Part shown: one piece after another, positions 8,120 through 16,546 of the stretch | How positions within the stretch are numbered: position 1 is the stretch's first letter | Layout: every line of letters starts with the position of its first letter | Assembly: GCA_944386205.1 (NCBI GenBank) | Contig: CALXAE010000007.1 | Coordinates: 1 to 34,506, forward strand | Direction of reading: 5' to 3' | Length of the DNA: 34,506 nt | Source: an uncultured Clostridia bacterium | GTDB lineage: Bacteria > Bacillota > Clostridia > TANB77 > CAG-508 | The notes under the pieces: model-generated | Database searches by the model: none | The model's input: only the letters and a program-made list of their open reading frames with translations | Told to the model about the DNA's origin: nothing | Translations under genes and position numbers: made by a program

Positions 8120-10810
8120 ATGCCAAGTAGTAATAAAAGAAGTAGTGATGAGGATAAAACAAAAAAATATAATATGAAAAATGCAAAAAAAAGAAAAAGA
8201 ACTAATGCGACAAACAAAAAAGATACAAGAGCAACTAAAAGAGTACCAACACAAAGTGGAAATAATAAAGGCAAAGGGAAAAAAGGAAAAAATAAAGAAG
8301 GAAAATTTTCTTCAAAACATCCAAAACTTATGATGGCAATTAGAATTTTTATTTTATTATTTTTGTTGTTATGCGTAATAGGAGCAGGAGTAGTAGCAGG
8401 TGTATTTTTTGGGTTATTTGGTGACGATTTTGAAATTAGCAAAGAGGAATTAACAATTGCTTCTGCAAATTCTGTTATTGTGGATCAAAATGGGGCAGTC
8501 ATTGCAGAATTAAGCGGAGATGAAAAAAGAAAGATTATTACACTAGAAAATATGGCTGATTATTTGCCAAAAGCCTATGTCGCTATGGAAGACGAAAGAT
8601 TTTATCAGCATAATGGTGTAGACATAAAAAGAACAGCAGGAGCTATCTTGCAAACTTTATTAGGCAATAGTTCTTATGGTGGAAGTACGATCACACAACA
8701 ATTGGTAAAAAATATCACACAAGATGATGAACGATCTGGTATTGCAGGTATTATGAGAAAAGTAAGAGAATGGGCAAAAGCATATCAAGTTGAAAGAATG
8801 ATATCAAAAGACCAAATCTTAGAATTATACCTTAACATATTATATGTTGGTGGAGAAGGAAACTTACATGGTGTTGAATTAGGTGCAGAATATTATTTTA
8901 ACAAAAGTGCAAAAGATTTAACATTAGCAGAATGTGCTTTTATGGCAGGAATTAACAGCTCTCCAAATAGATATAATCCTTTTGACGAAACAACAGACAA
9001 TACAGAATTAATAAAAAGCCAAACAAAAGTTGCTTTAAATAAAATGAATGAATTAGGATATATTAATAGCCAAGAAGAATATGACGCAGCTATTGCAGAG
9101 GTAGATGCAGGATTAAACTTCCAAAAAGGAGAAATTGCTTCTACATCTTCATACTCATATCATACAGAAGCTTTATTAGACCAAGTAATAGATCAATTTG
9201 TAGAAGAAAGAGGCTGGTCAGAACAATTTGCTGAAAATTATGTATATAGTAGTGGACTTACTATTTATTCTACAGTAGATACAAATATCCAATCACAAAT
9301 GGAAGAAGTTATGACAGCAGATACATATATTATTCCAGGAAGAGCGACAGATAAAGAAACAGGCGGAAAATTAAATGAGCAATCACAATCTGCTATGGTT
9401 GTAATTGATTATAAAACAGGAAATGTTGTAGGATGTGTTGGAGGACTTGGAGAAAAAACAGAAAGTAGAGGATTAAATAGGGCAACACAAAGTGTTAGAC
9501 AAACAGGATCTTCTATGAAACCAATTTCTGTAATTGCACCTGGTCTAGAGGAGAAAATTATTACAGCAGCAACTGTATATGATGATTCAGCCACAGATTT
9601 TGGTGGTGGATATACTCCAGTAAATTATAATAGATTTACAGGAATAACAAATATTAGGCAATTTATATCAACATCACAAAATATACCAGCTGTAAAAATT
9701 ATGAGAGAATTAACACCTACAAAATCTATAGAATATTTAAATAAAATGGGATTGGAACATATTAATACAGATGAAGATGCAGATTTATCTTTAGCATTAG
9801 GAGGAACAACAAATGGTGCAACACCATTAGAAATGGCATCTGCTTATGCAACAATTGCAAATAATGGTGTACATATTACACCAACATTCTATACAAAGGT
9901 AGAAGATTCTACAGGTAATACAATTTTAACACCAAACCAAGAACAAACAAGAGTTATATCAGAACAAAATGCATATATTGCTAAAACAATTATTGAAGAG
10001 CCTGTAAGGAGTGGAGGAACAGCAACATATTGTGCAATATCTGGAATGGATGTAGCTGCTAAAACAGGAACAACAGATGAAAATTATGACAGATGGTTAT
10101 GTGGATTTACACCATATTATGCAGCAGCATGTTGGTATGGATATGATAGAAATGAATCAATTTCTTTCTCTGGAGGTAATCCGGCAGGAAGAATATGGGA
10201 TGCTGTTATGACAGCTATTCATGAAGGTTTACCAAATGCAACATTTGAACAACCAAGTGGAATAGTAACAAGAACTGTATGTAGAACTACAGGAGGCTTA
10301 GCAACAACAGCTTGTACCAACACATATACAGAAATATTTACACAAGACAATTTACCAGAAGAATGTGAAGGACATGGAAGTCAAACAATTTGTTCAGAGT
10401 CTGGATTAGTTGCAACAGAATATTGTTCACAATATTGTGAAGTTACACAAAACTATTATGGGGCAGTAATTCCAAAAGAACAATTAGGATTATGGACACC
10501 ACTTAATGGAACAAGTGCTTCAGGAACAAGAATAAATGGAACATGTACATTACATACACAGCCAAAAGAAGAAGAACCTGCTGATACAACAAATACAGCG
10601 GGCGGAGGAAATACAGCTGGAGGAGGAAATACCTCAACCGGAAATGGAAATACTAGTGCAGGAGATGGAAACACTTCGGCAGGAGATGGAAATACTAGTA
10701 CAGGAGATGGAAACACTTCAGCAGGAGATGGAAATACTAGTACAGGAGATGGAAACACTTCAGCAGGAGACGGAAATACCTCATCAGGAAATGGAAACAC
10801 AACACCATAA
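8120..10810 (+). CDS. Class A penicillin-binding protein (bifunctional glycosyltransferase/transpeptidase)
   Basis: This enzyme polymerises lipid II and cross-links peptidoglycan at the outer face of the membrane. A Lys/Arg-rich cytoplasmic tail (1-70) precedes one membrane helix (about 71-100). The GT51 domain has MEDERFYQH with catalytic E157, and GGSTITQQLVKN (187-198). The transpeptidase domain has SxxK S464-S-M-K467 in QTGSSMKP, SxN S519-Q-N521 and KTG 648-650. Residues about 725-810 are unusually cysteine-rich (at least eight Cys) and may form disulfides or bind a metal. The last 60 residues are a low-complexity seven-residue repeat. AAGGAGG before ATG 8120 supports the start. A weak promoter (TAGACA 7937, TATAAT-like 7961-7968) lies in the 236-base leader. 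At 896 residues it is long because of both tails. Confidence 0.96.
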   Translation: MPSSNKRSSDEDKTKKYNMKNAKKRKRTNATNKKDTRATKRVPTQSGNNKGKGKKGKNKEGKFSSKHPKLMMAIRIFILLFLLLCVIGAGVVAGVFFGLFGDDFEISKEELTIASANSVIVDQNGAVIAELSGDEKRKIITLENMADYLPKAYVAMEDERFYQHNGVDIKRTAGAILQTLLGNSSYGGSTITQQLVKNITQDDERSGIAGIMRKVREWAKAYQVERMISKDQILELYLNILYVGGEGNLHGVELGAEYYFNKSAKDLTLAECAFMAGINSSPNRYNPFDETTDNTELIKSQTKVALNKMNELGYINSQEEYDAAIAEVDAGLNFQKGEIASTSSYSYHTEALLDQVIDQFVEERGWSEQFAENYVYSSGLTIYSTVDTNIQSQMEEVMTADTYIIPGRATDKETGGKLNEQSQSAMVVIDYKTGNVVGCVGGLGEKTESRGLNRATQSVRQTGSSMKPISVIAPGLEEKIITAATVYDDSATDFGGGYTPVNYNRFTGITNIRQFISTSQNIPAVKIMRELTPTKSIEYLNKMGLEHINTDEDADLSLALGGTTNGATPLEMASAYATIANNGVHITPTFYTKVEDSTGNTILTPNQEQTRVISEQNAYIAKTIIEEPVRSGGTATYCAISGMDVAAKTGTTDENYDRWLCGFTPYYAAACWYGYDRNESISFSGGNPAGRIWDAVMTAIHEGLPNATFEQPSGIVTRTVCRTTGGLATTACTNTYTEIFTQDNLPEECEGHGSQTICSESGLVATEYCSQYCEVTQNYYGAVIPKEQLGLWTPLNGTSASGTRINGTCTLHTQPKEEEPADTTNTAGGGNTAGGGNTSTGNGNTSAGDGNTSAGDGNTSTGDGNTSAGDGNTSTGDGNTSAGDGNTSSGNGNTTP
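10625..10807 (+). repeat. In-frame 21-bp tandem repeat encoding GNTS(A/T)GD units
   Basis: Eight consecutive 21-base units (10625-10792) encode GNTS-x-G-D/N, followed by a partial unit and Pro-stop. Units alternate ACTAGT and ACTTC(A/G) codons, giving a 42-base higher-order period, which suggests recent duplication of a unit pair. All units keep frame. The tract would form a flexible hydrophilic extracellular tail on the penicillin-binding protein and could vary in copy number. Confidence 0.93.
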
Positions 10811-10827
10811 GCATAGTAGTTTTTACA

Positions 10828-10866
10828 AAATTAAGATGTGAAGATATTTAATTCACATCTTAATTT
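10828..10866 (+). terminator. Rho-independent terminator after the penicillin-binding protein gene
   Basis: A perfect 15-bp stem (10828-10842 with 10852-10866; core TTAAGATGTGAA / TTCACATCTTAA) starts 17 bases after the stop. The end of the stem is TTT, but no long T tract follows. Confidence 0.75.
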
Positions 10867-10916
10867 AAAAATAGATAATAATCAGATTTGTGCTTTAGGA
10901 AAGGAATGAATGTGAA

Positions 10917-12314
10917 TTGGAGATATATTTATATAATACACTAACAAAAGAAAAAGATGTATTTAAATCATTAGAAGACAAAAAAGTAAAAATGTATTCA
11001 TGTGGTCCAACTGTATACAAAGATGCAACCATTGGAAACATGAGGACCAATATATTTCAAGATATATTAAGAAGAATACTAAAATATAATGGGTATGAAA
11101 TTAAACATGTTATGAATATAACAGATGTGGGGCATCTTGTTTCCGATGGAGATGAAGGAGAGGACAAAATGATTAAATCAGCAAGAGAAGAACATAAAAC
11201 TCCATTAGAAATTGCAGAACACTATACAAAATTATTCTTTGAGGATTTAAAAGACTTAAACATAGAAATGCCAGAAGTTATTTGTAAAGCAACAGATTAT
11301 ATCCCTGAAATGTTAGCATATGTAGAAAAACTTGTAAAAAATGGATATGCATATGAAACTTCAACAGCAATTTATTTTGATGTATCAAAATTAGATAAAT
11401 ATCCTGTTTTATCAAATATAAATGTAGAAGACCAAAAAGCAGGAGCAAGAGTAGATGTGGATCCAGAAAAGAAAAATCCATATGATTTTGCATTATGGAT
11501 AAAAGCACCTGAAAATCATTTGATGAAATGGGATAGCCCTTGGGGCCCAAGTTATCCAGGTTGGCATATTGAATGTTCAGCAATGTCAAGAAAGCATTTA
11601 GGAGAACAATTTGATATCCATACAGGAGGAATTGATTTAATTCCTACACATCATGAGAATGAAATTGCACAAAGCAAAGGATACTGTGGAAAAATTCCTG
11701 CAAATTATTGGATACATGGAGAATATCTATTAATCAATGGTGGAAAAATGTCTAAAAGTTTGGGAAATGTATATTTATTAAAAGACATTAAGGAAAAAGG
11801 ATATGACCCATTGGTATATAAATTGTTATGTTATACTTGTAGTTATAGAAACAAACTAAACTTTACATGGGAAGGAATAGAAGCAACATCTAAATCACTA
11901 GAAAGATTGAGAAATGGATATCAAACAAATAAAAATGGAAAAGATATATTAGATGGAACAGATAAAAAAGAATTAGCAAGGCTAGAAAATGAATTTCATA
12001 AAGCAATTAATGATGACATGAACATGCCACTTGCCATGAGTTTTGTATGGGAAGTTGTAAAATATCCTAAAAAATCTCCAGAAATTGCAGATTTATTACA
12101 AAAATTTGATACTGTATTGGGAATAAAAATAAATAAAGAAGTAAAAGAAAATAATATTCAAATTCCAGAAAATGTATTAAAATTGGTAGAAGAAAGAAAA
12201 CAAGCAAGACAAGAAAAAAATTGGGCAGAATCTGACAGATTAAGAGATGAAATACAAAAATTGGGATATAGTGTAAAAGACACCAAAGAGGGTGTAGAAA
12301 TTAACGAACTTTAG
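10917..12314 (+). CDS. cysS: Cysteinyl-tRNA synthetase
   Basis: This is a class I synthetase that charges tRNA-Cys. Zinc ligands typical of the family are present: C29 (MYSCGPTVY), C220 (WHIECSAMS), and H245 with E247 around PTHHENE. KMSKS is at 277-281 (GGKMSKSLGN). The HIGH-equivalent tetrad is T38-I-G-N41 (DATIGNMRT), so its first histidine is replaced by threonine. GCHSERSKH-type diversity at this site may be clade-specific. The start is TTG 10917: no in-frame ATG precedes it, AGGAAAGGA lies about ten bases upstream, and LEIYLYNTLT matches the family start. The 465-residue length is normal. galE follows by 14 bases, so the two are probably cotranscribed. Confidence 0.95.
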   Translation: MEIYLYNTLTKEKDVFKSLEDKKVKMYSCGPTVYKDATIGNMRTNIFQDILRRILKYNGYEIKHVMNITDVGHLVSDGDEGEDKMIKSAREEHKTPLEIAEHYTKLFFEDLKDLNIEMPEVICKATDYIPEMLAYVEKLVKNGYAYETSTAIYFDVSKLDKYPVLSNINVEDQKAGARVDVDPEKKNPYDFALWIKAPENHLMKWDSPWGPSYPGWHIECSAMSRKHLGEQFDIHTGGIDLIPTHHENEIAQSKGYCGKIPANYWIHGEYLLINGGKMSKSLGNVYLLKDIKEKGYDPLVYKLLCYTCSYRNKLNFTWEGIEATSKSLERLRNGYQTNKNGKDILDGTDKKELARLENEFHKAINDDMNMPLAMSFVWEVVKYPKKSPEIADLLQKFDTVLGIKINKEVKENNIQIPENVLKLVEERKQARQEKNWAESDRLRDEIQKLGYSVKDTKEGVEINEL

Positions 12315-12328
12315 AAAGGAATGATTTT

Positions 12329-13327
12329 ATGGCAATATTATTACCAGGAGGAGCAGGATTTATAGGAAGTCATACAGCAGTAGAATTGTTAAATGCAGGA
12401 AAAGAAATCGTTATCATAGATAATTTTTCTAATAGTAAACCACAAGTATTAGATGCAATCAAAAAAATAACAGGAAAAGATTTTAAATTTTATGAAATGG
12501 ATTATATGGATAAAGAAAAATTAGAAAAGGTATTTGAAGAAAATGACATAGAAGCAGTTATGAACTTTGCTGGATATAAAGCAGTAGGAGAATCTGTACA
12601 AAAACCAATAGAATATTATACAAATAACATCTCAGGAGCATTGGTTGTATTAGATACTATGAGAAAATATAACTGTAAAACATTTATTTTCAGTTCATCA
12701 GCAACTGTTTATGGGGAACCAGAAACCATTCCAATTACAGAGGAATGCAAAACAGGTGGAACAACAAATCCATATGGTACAAGTAAATTATTTATAGAGC
12801 AAATTTTAAAAGATATATACAAATCAGACAATACATGGAATATCTGTATATTAAGATATTTCAATCCAGTAGGAGCACATGAAAGTGGATTAATCGGAGA
12901 AGAACCACAAGGAATACCAAACAACTTAATGCCATATGTTGCAAGAGTGGCAGCAGGAACTTTAAAAGAGTTATCAGTATTTGGAAATGACTATGATACA
13001 CCAGACGGAACAGGAGTTAGAGACTATATTCATGTTGTGGATTTAGCAAAAGGACATGTAAAAGCATTAGAAAAATTAGAAAAGGAAAAAGAAGGATTAT
13101 ATATTTATAATTTAGGAACAGGAAAAGGATATAGTGTATTAGATATGGTAAAAGCCTTTGAAAAAGCAACAGGACAAAAAGTATCATACAAAATTGCACC
13201 AAGAAGAGCAGGAGACATTGCAACTTGTTATGCAGATCCTAAAAAAGCATTTGAAGAATTGGGTTGGAAAGCAGAGAAAACCTTAGAGAATATGTGTTTA
13301 GATTCTTGGAATTACATAAACCATTAG
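12329..13327 (+). CDS. galE: UDP-glucose 4-epimerase
   Basis: GalE is an extended short-chain dehydrogenase that interconverts UDP-glucose and UDP-galactose, feeding the Leloir pathway and surface polysaccharides. The NAD-binding loop is GGAGFIGSH (7-15). The catalytic triad region has S124 in FSSSATVYGE and Y149-xxx-K153 in NPYGTSK. Later motifs RYFNPVGAHESG, GTGVRDYIHVVDLA and NLGTGKGYSVLD are characteristic of GalE. Its 332 residues are typical. AAAGGA before ATG 12329 supports the start. The stop codon directly abuts a long hairpin shared with the convergent regulator gene. Confidence 0.96.
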   Translation: MAILLPGGAGFIGSHTAVELLNAGKEIVIIDNFSNSKPQVLDAIKKITGKDFKFYEMDYMDKEKLEKVFEENDIEAVMNFAGYKAVGESVQKPIEYYTNNISGALVVLDTMRKYNCKTFIFSSSATVYGEPETIPITEECKTGGTTNPYGTSKLFIEQILKDIYKSDNTWNICILRYFNPVGAHESGLIGEEPQGIPNNLMPYVARVAAGTLKELSVFGNDYDTPDGTGVRDYIHVVDLAKGHVKALEKLEKEKEGLYIYNLGTGKGYSVLDMVKAFEKATGQKVSYKIAPRRAGDIATCYADPKKAFEELGWKAEKTLENMCLDSWNYINH

Positions 13328-13400
13328 GGACGTTTTAAAGGGACAGAGCGATGATTTTTGCTCCGTCCCCAAATCATCGCTCTGTCCCTTTAACACGTTC
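13328..13400. repeat. Long hairpin exactly filling the galE / regulator convergent junction
   Basis: A perfect 21-bp stem (13337-13357 with 13371-13391; core GGGACAGAGCGATGATT) encloses the loop TTGCTCCGTCCCC. An outer imperfect pairing of GGGACG (13327-13332) with CGTTCC (13396-13401) extends it to the two stop codons. The hairpin therefore occupies precisely the stop-to-stop interval between convergent genes. It could serve as a bidirectional terminator, though T tracts are short. GGGAC/GTCCC motifs link it to the other stop-codon palindromes in the window. Confidence 0.85.
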
Positions 13401-14033
13401 CTATTTGTATAACAAAATAATTCGATTTCCTACTTTTTCAATAAAACCATCTTCTTTAAGAAGTTTTAATTCTCTCATCATAGCACTTCTATCAACACTT
13501 AAATAGTCAGCTAAATCTGTAAGAGAAAAAGGAAGTTCAAAACTTTTACTTAAATTCCTGGTTGACAATAAAGAAAAATATCTTAATAATTTATCTCTTG
13601 TTGACCTTTGTGTTAAAAGTTCAATTCGCATATTTAAGTCTGTTACTTTATTTAAAATCAATTGTGGTAAATTTTCAGATAAATTTTCATGAAATTTACA
13701 ATTGTTGCTACATTTATGAAAAATATCATCATAAATATAGAAAAGAACAGTACAATTGGATTTTGCTTCTACAAGTAATTCGTTATTTGTTGTAATGGTA
13801 TAAAAGACTTCTCCAAAAAGTGCATTTTTAGAAAAATGTTCTACAATAGTTCTGTTGCCATTTAGGTCGTAACGTACTAAATCAGCATATCCATCTAGTA
13901 ATATACATAATTGATTTCGATTTTTTATATAAGTTGTAATAACTTCATTTTTGCTAAAGTTTTTTTTCTGCTTTTTTTGACAAGAATTAGAAAAATCAAG
14001 AATGAAATTTTCTATGTCTATATTGGCGTTCAT
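13401..14033 (-). CDS. Crp/Fnr-family transcription regulator
   Basis: The 210-residue protein has a cyclic-nucleotide-binding-like beta barrel (about 15-125; ILLDGYADLVRYDLNGNRTIVEHF and ALFGEVFYTI) and a C-terminal winged helix (about 145-208; FSLTDLADYLSVDRSAMMREL, then GFIEKVGNRIILL). It lacks the N-terminal multi-cysteine cluster of E. coli FNR. It does have C108-xxx-C112 before FHENL, with further cysteines C18, C43 and C94, so a redox or metal sensor is possible but unproven. AAGGAGG upstream of the ATG (14031-14033, reverse) supports the start. It diverges from nrdD across a 242-base region with two copies of GTTGC-N4-GCAAC. I infer it controls nrdDG and itself. Confidence 0.9.
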   Translation of the reverse strand: MNANIDIENFILDFSNSCQKKQKKNFSKNEVITTYIKNRNQLCILLDGYADLVRYDLNGNRTIVEHFSKNALFGEVFYTITTNNELLVEAKSNCTVLFYIYDDIFHKCSNNCKFHENLSENLPQLILNKVTDLNMRIELLTQRSTRDKLLRYFSLLSTRNLSKSFELPFSLTDLADYLSVDRSAMMRELKLLKEDGFIEKVGNRIILLYK

Positions 14034-14063
14034 GTTTTTTTCCTCCTTTTAAATTACATAAAT

Positions 14064-14093
14064 ATTATACAATAAAAAAGTTGCAAAAGCAAC
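14064..14093 (-). promoter_or_regulatory. Promoter of the Crp/Fnr gene with overlapping operator 1
   Basis: On the reverse strand TTGCTT (14092-14087) and TATAAT (14069-14064) are 17 bases apart. The palindrome GTTGC-AAAA-GCAAC (14080-14093) covers the -35 element. A bound dimer would be expected to block polymerase, suggesting autorepression. Confidence 0.68.
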
Positions 14094-14202
14094 AAAACTG
14101 TAAAAATATCTTTGTAATATTTTTGTAACATATTTGTAATAAAAGAAAAAAACTTAGAGGATAAAGTGATTAAGAATTGAAAAAAAATCTTTTTCATAAT
14201 AT

Positions 14203-14243
14203 GTTGCTTTTGCAACGGAAAATAAAATTTATAGAGATATAAT
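14203..14243 (+). promoter_or_regulatory. nrdD promoter with upstream operator 2
   Basis: GTTGC-TTTT-GCAAC (14203-14216) is the second copy of the operator palindrome. A consensus -10 TATAAT lies at 14238-14243, but no recognisable -35 element sits at the right distance. With a start near 14250, the operator centre (14209.5) falls at about -40.5, the classic position of class II Crp/Fnr activation. Confidence 0.7.
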
Positions 14244-14275
14244 GTAACCATACTAATCGAAGGAGGAAATGTAAA

Positions 14276-16402
14276 ATGAAAGTTATTAAAAGGGATGGAA
14301 GAGCAGTTGATTATGACAGAGCAAAAATTCAAATCGCAATTGAGAAGGCAAATCAAGAGGTAAAACCAAAAGAAAGAGCGAACAAAGAGGATATTAAAGG
14401 AATTATCCAATACATAGAGGATTTGAATAAAAAAAGAATGCTAGTTGAAGACATTCAAGATATTATTGAAGAAAAATTAATGGAAATTGAAAAATATGAA
14501 TTAGCTAAAAAATATATTGTTTATAGATATACAAGAGCATTAGTTAGAAAACAAAATACAACTGATGAAACAATATTAGGTTTAATTAGAAATGAAAATA
14601 AAGAATTAGCAGAAGAAAATTCAAATAAAAATACATTACTTGCTTCAACACAAAGAGATTATATCGCAGGTGAAGTATCAAGAGATTTAACAAGAAGATT
14701 GTTATTACCAGAGAAAATTGCGAAAGCAGATGCTGACGGAGTTTTACATTTCCACGATGCAGATTACTTTGTACAACCAATTTTTAACTGTTGTTTAATT
14801 AACATATCAGATATGCTAGATAATGGAACTGTTATGAATGGAAAAATGATAGAAAGTCCAAAGAGTTTCCAAGTAGCATGTACAGTTACAACACAAATTA
14901 TTGCAGCAGTTGCTAGTAACCAATATGGTGGACAATCAGTTGATTTAAAACATTTAGGAAAATATTTAAGAAGAAGTTATGATAAATTTAAAGCAGAAAT
15001 TGAGAAAAAGTATAAAGGAAAATTATCAGATGATGTTATAGAAGATTTGGTACAAGATAGATTAAAAGCTGAATTAAAAGCAGGTGTACAAACAATTCAA
15101 TATCAAATAAATACATTAATGACAACAAATGGTCAATCTCCATTCGTAACCTTATTCTTACACCTAGAAGATGGAGACCCATACATCAAAGAAAATGCAA
15201 TGATTATTGAAGAAGTATTAAGACAAAGATATCAAGGTATCAAAAATGAGGCAGGGGTATATGTAACACCAGCATTCCCAAAACTAGTATATGTATTAGA
15301 TGAATGTAACTGCTTAAAAGGTGGAGAATATGATTATTTAACAAAATTAGCTGTTAAATGTTCAGCAAAGAGAATGTATCCAGATTACATTTCAGCTAAG
15401 AAAATGAGAGAAAACTACGAAGGTAATGTATTTAGCCCAATGGGATGTAGAAGTTTCTTATCACCTTGGAAAGATGAAAATGGAAACTACAAATTTGAAG
15501 GAAGATTTAACCAAGGTGTTGTTAGTATCAACTTACCACAAGTAGCAATCGTTGCAGATGGTGATGAAGATAAATTCTGGGAATTATTAGATGAAAGACT
15601 AGAACTATGTAAAGAAGCTTTAATGTGTAGACATTATGCATTACTTGGAACACATTCAGACATTAGCCCAATTCACTGGCAATATGGAGCAATTGCAAGA
15701 TTAGCAAAAGGTGAAAAGATAGACAAATTATTATATGGTGGATATTCAACAATTTCTCTAGGATATATTGGTATATACGAAATGACAAAAGTCATGAAAG
15801 GTGTATCACACACAACACCAGAAGGACATGATTTTGCAATCAGAGTTATGAAACATCTAAGAGAAACAGTTAACAGATGGAAAGAAGAAACAAACATTGG
15901 ATTTGCATTATATGGAACACCAGCAGAAAGTTTATGTTATAAATTTGCTAGAATTGATAAAGAAAAATTTGGAACAATCAAAGATGTAACAGATAAAGGA
16001 TATTACACAAATTCATATCATGTAGATGTAAGAGAAAAAATCGACGCATTTGAAAAACTTGGATTTGAAAGCGAATTCCAAAAAATATCATCAGGTGGAG
16101 CAATCTCATATATCGAAATACCAAACATGCAAAAAAATATAGATGCATTAGAAACAGCAGTTAAATTTATCTATGATAATATTCAATATGCTGAATTTAA
16201 TACAAAATCAGATTACTGCCATGTTTGCGGATTTGATGGAGAAATTGTATTAAATAAAGATAATGAATGGGAATGCCCAAACTGTGGAAATAAAGACCAT
16301 TCAAAAATGACAGTTGTTAGAAGAACTTGTGGATATTTAGGAGAAAACTTCTGGAATGCAGGAAAAACAAAAGAAATTAAACAAAGAGTAATGCACTTAT
16401 AG
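14276..16402 (+). CDS. nrdD: Anaerobic ribonucleoside-triphosphate reductase (class III, glycyl radical)
   Basis: NrdD makes dNTPs without oxygen using a glycyl radical. An ATP-cone regulatory domain occupies about residues 1-95 (MKVIKRDGRAVDYDRAKIQIAI). The barrel domain follows. The C-terminal zinc site is CHVCG and CPNCG, and the glycyl-radical motif is RRTCGYLG with G686 as the predicted radical site. The 708-residue length is typical. AAGGAGG sets ATG 14276. nrdG lies 144 bases downstream with two hairpins between them. The enzyme is oxygen-sensitive, supporting an anaerobic host. Confidence 0.97.
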   Translation: MKVIKRDGRAVDYDRAKIQIAIEKANQEVKPKERANKEDIKGIIQYIEDLNKKRMLVEDIQDIIEEKLMEIEKYELAKKYIVYRYTRALVRKQNTTDETILGLIRNENKELAEENSNKNTLLASTQRDYIAGEVSRDLTRRLLLPEKIAKADADGVLHFHDADYFVQPIFNCCLINISDMLDNGTVMNGKMIESPKSFQVACTVTTQIIAAVASNQYGGQSVDLKHLGKYLRRSYDKFKAEIEKKYKGKLSDDVIEDLVQDRLKAELKAGVQTIQYQINTLMTTNGQSPFVTLFLHLEDGDPYIKENAMIIEEVLRQRYQGIKNEAGVYVTPAFPKLVYVLDECNCLKGGEYDYLTKLAVKCSAKRMYPDYISAKKMRENYEGNVFSPMGCRSFLSPWKDENGNYKFEGRFNQGVVSINLPQVAIVADGDEDKFWELLDERLELCKEALMCRHYALLGTHSDISPIHWQYGAIARLAKGEKIDKLLYGGYSTISLGYIGIYEMTKVMKGVSHTTPEGHDFAIRVMKHLRETVNRWKEETNIGFALYGTPAESLCYKFARIDKEKFGTIKDVTDKGYYTNSYHVDVREKIDAFEKLGFESEFQKISSGGAISYIEIPNMQKNIDALETAVKFIYDNIQYAEFNTKSDYCHVCGFDGEIVLNKDNEWECPNCGNKDHSKMTVVRRTCGYLGENFWNAGKTKEIKQRVMHL

Positions 16403-16449
16403 AAATTTTTATATACAAAAAGAAAGGCATGCATTAATGAAATCAAAGA

Positions 16450-16524
16450 TTTGGAACGTTGGATGGAAACACCCAAACGTTCCAAAATTTATCCACATTA
16501 TAGGAAAATTTATTTTCCATAATG
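16450..16524 (+). repeat. Two hairpins in the nrdD-nrdG gap
   Basis: Hairpin one pairs TTTGGAACGTT (16450-16460) with AACGTTCCAAA (16476-16486) around a 15-base loop. It resembles the other stop-codon palindromes. Hairpin two pairs CATTAT-a-GGAAAAT (16496-16509) with ATTTTCCATAATG (16512-16524), with a single bulged A and a two-base loop. They lie upstream of the nrdG ribosome binding site. They may attenuate transcription, set the nrdD:nrdG ratio or stabilise mRNA ends. No strong T tract follows either. Confidence 0.7.
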
Positions 16525-16546
16525 TTGTAGAAAAGAGGGAGAAAAT

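Noticed and set aside
7960..8442. 160-codon hydrophobic open frame on the - strand
   Set aside because: It is the complement of an AT-rich leader and the Lys-rich start of the penicillin-binding protein; such complements give spurious hydrophobic frames.
10625..10807. Regular 21-bp repeats that could suggest a CRISPR array
   Set aside because: The units are contiguous without spacers, stay in frame and encode the low-complexity tail of the penicillin-binding protein.
10536..10841. 101-codon open frame within the penicillin-binding protein tail, + strand
   Set aside because: It is an alternative frame of the tandem repeat, has no ribosome binding site and lies wholly within or just past a well-supported gene.
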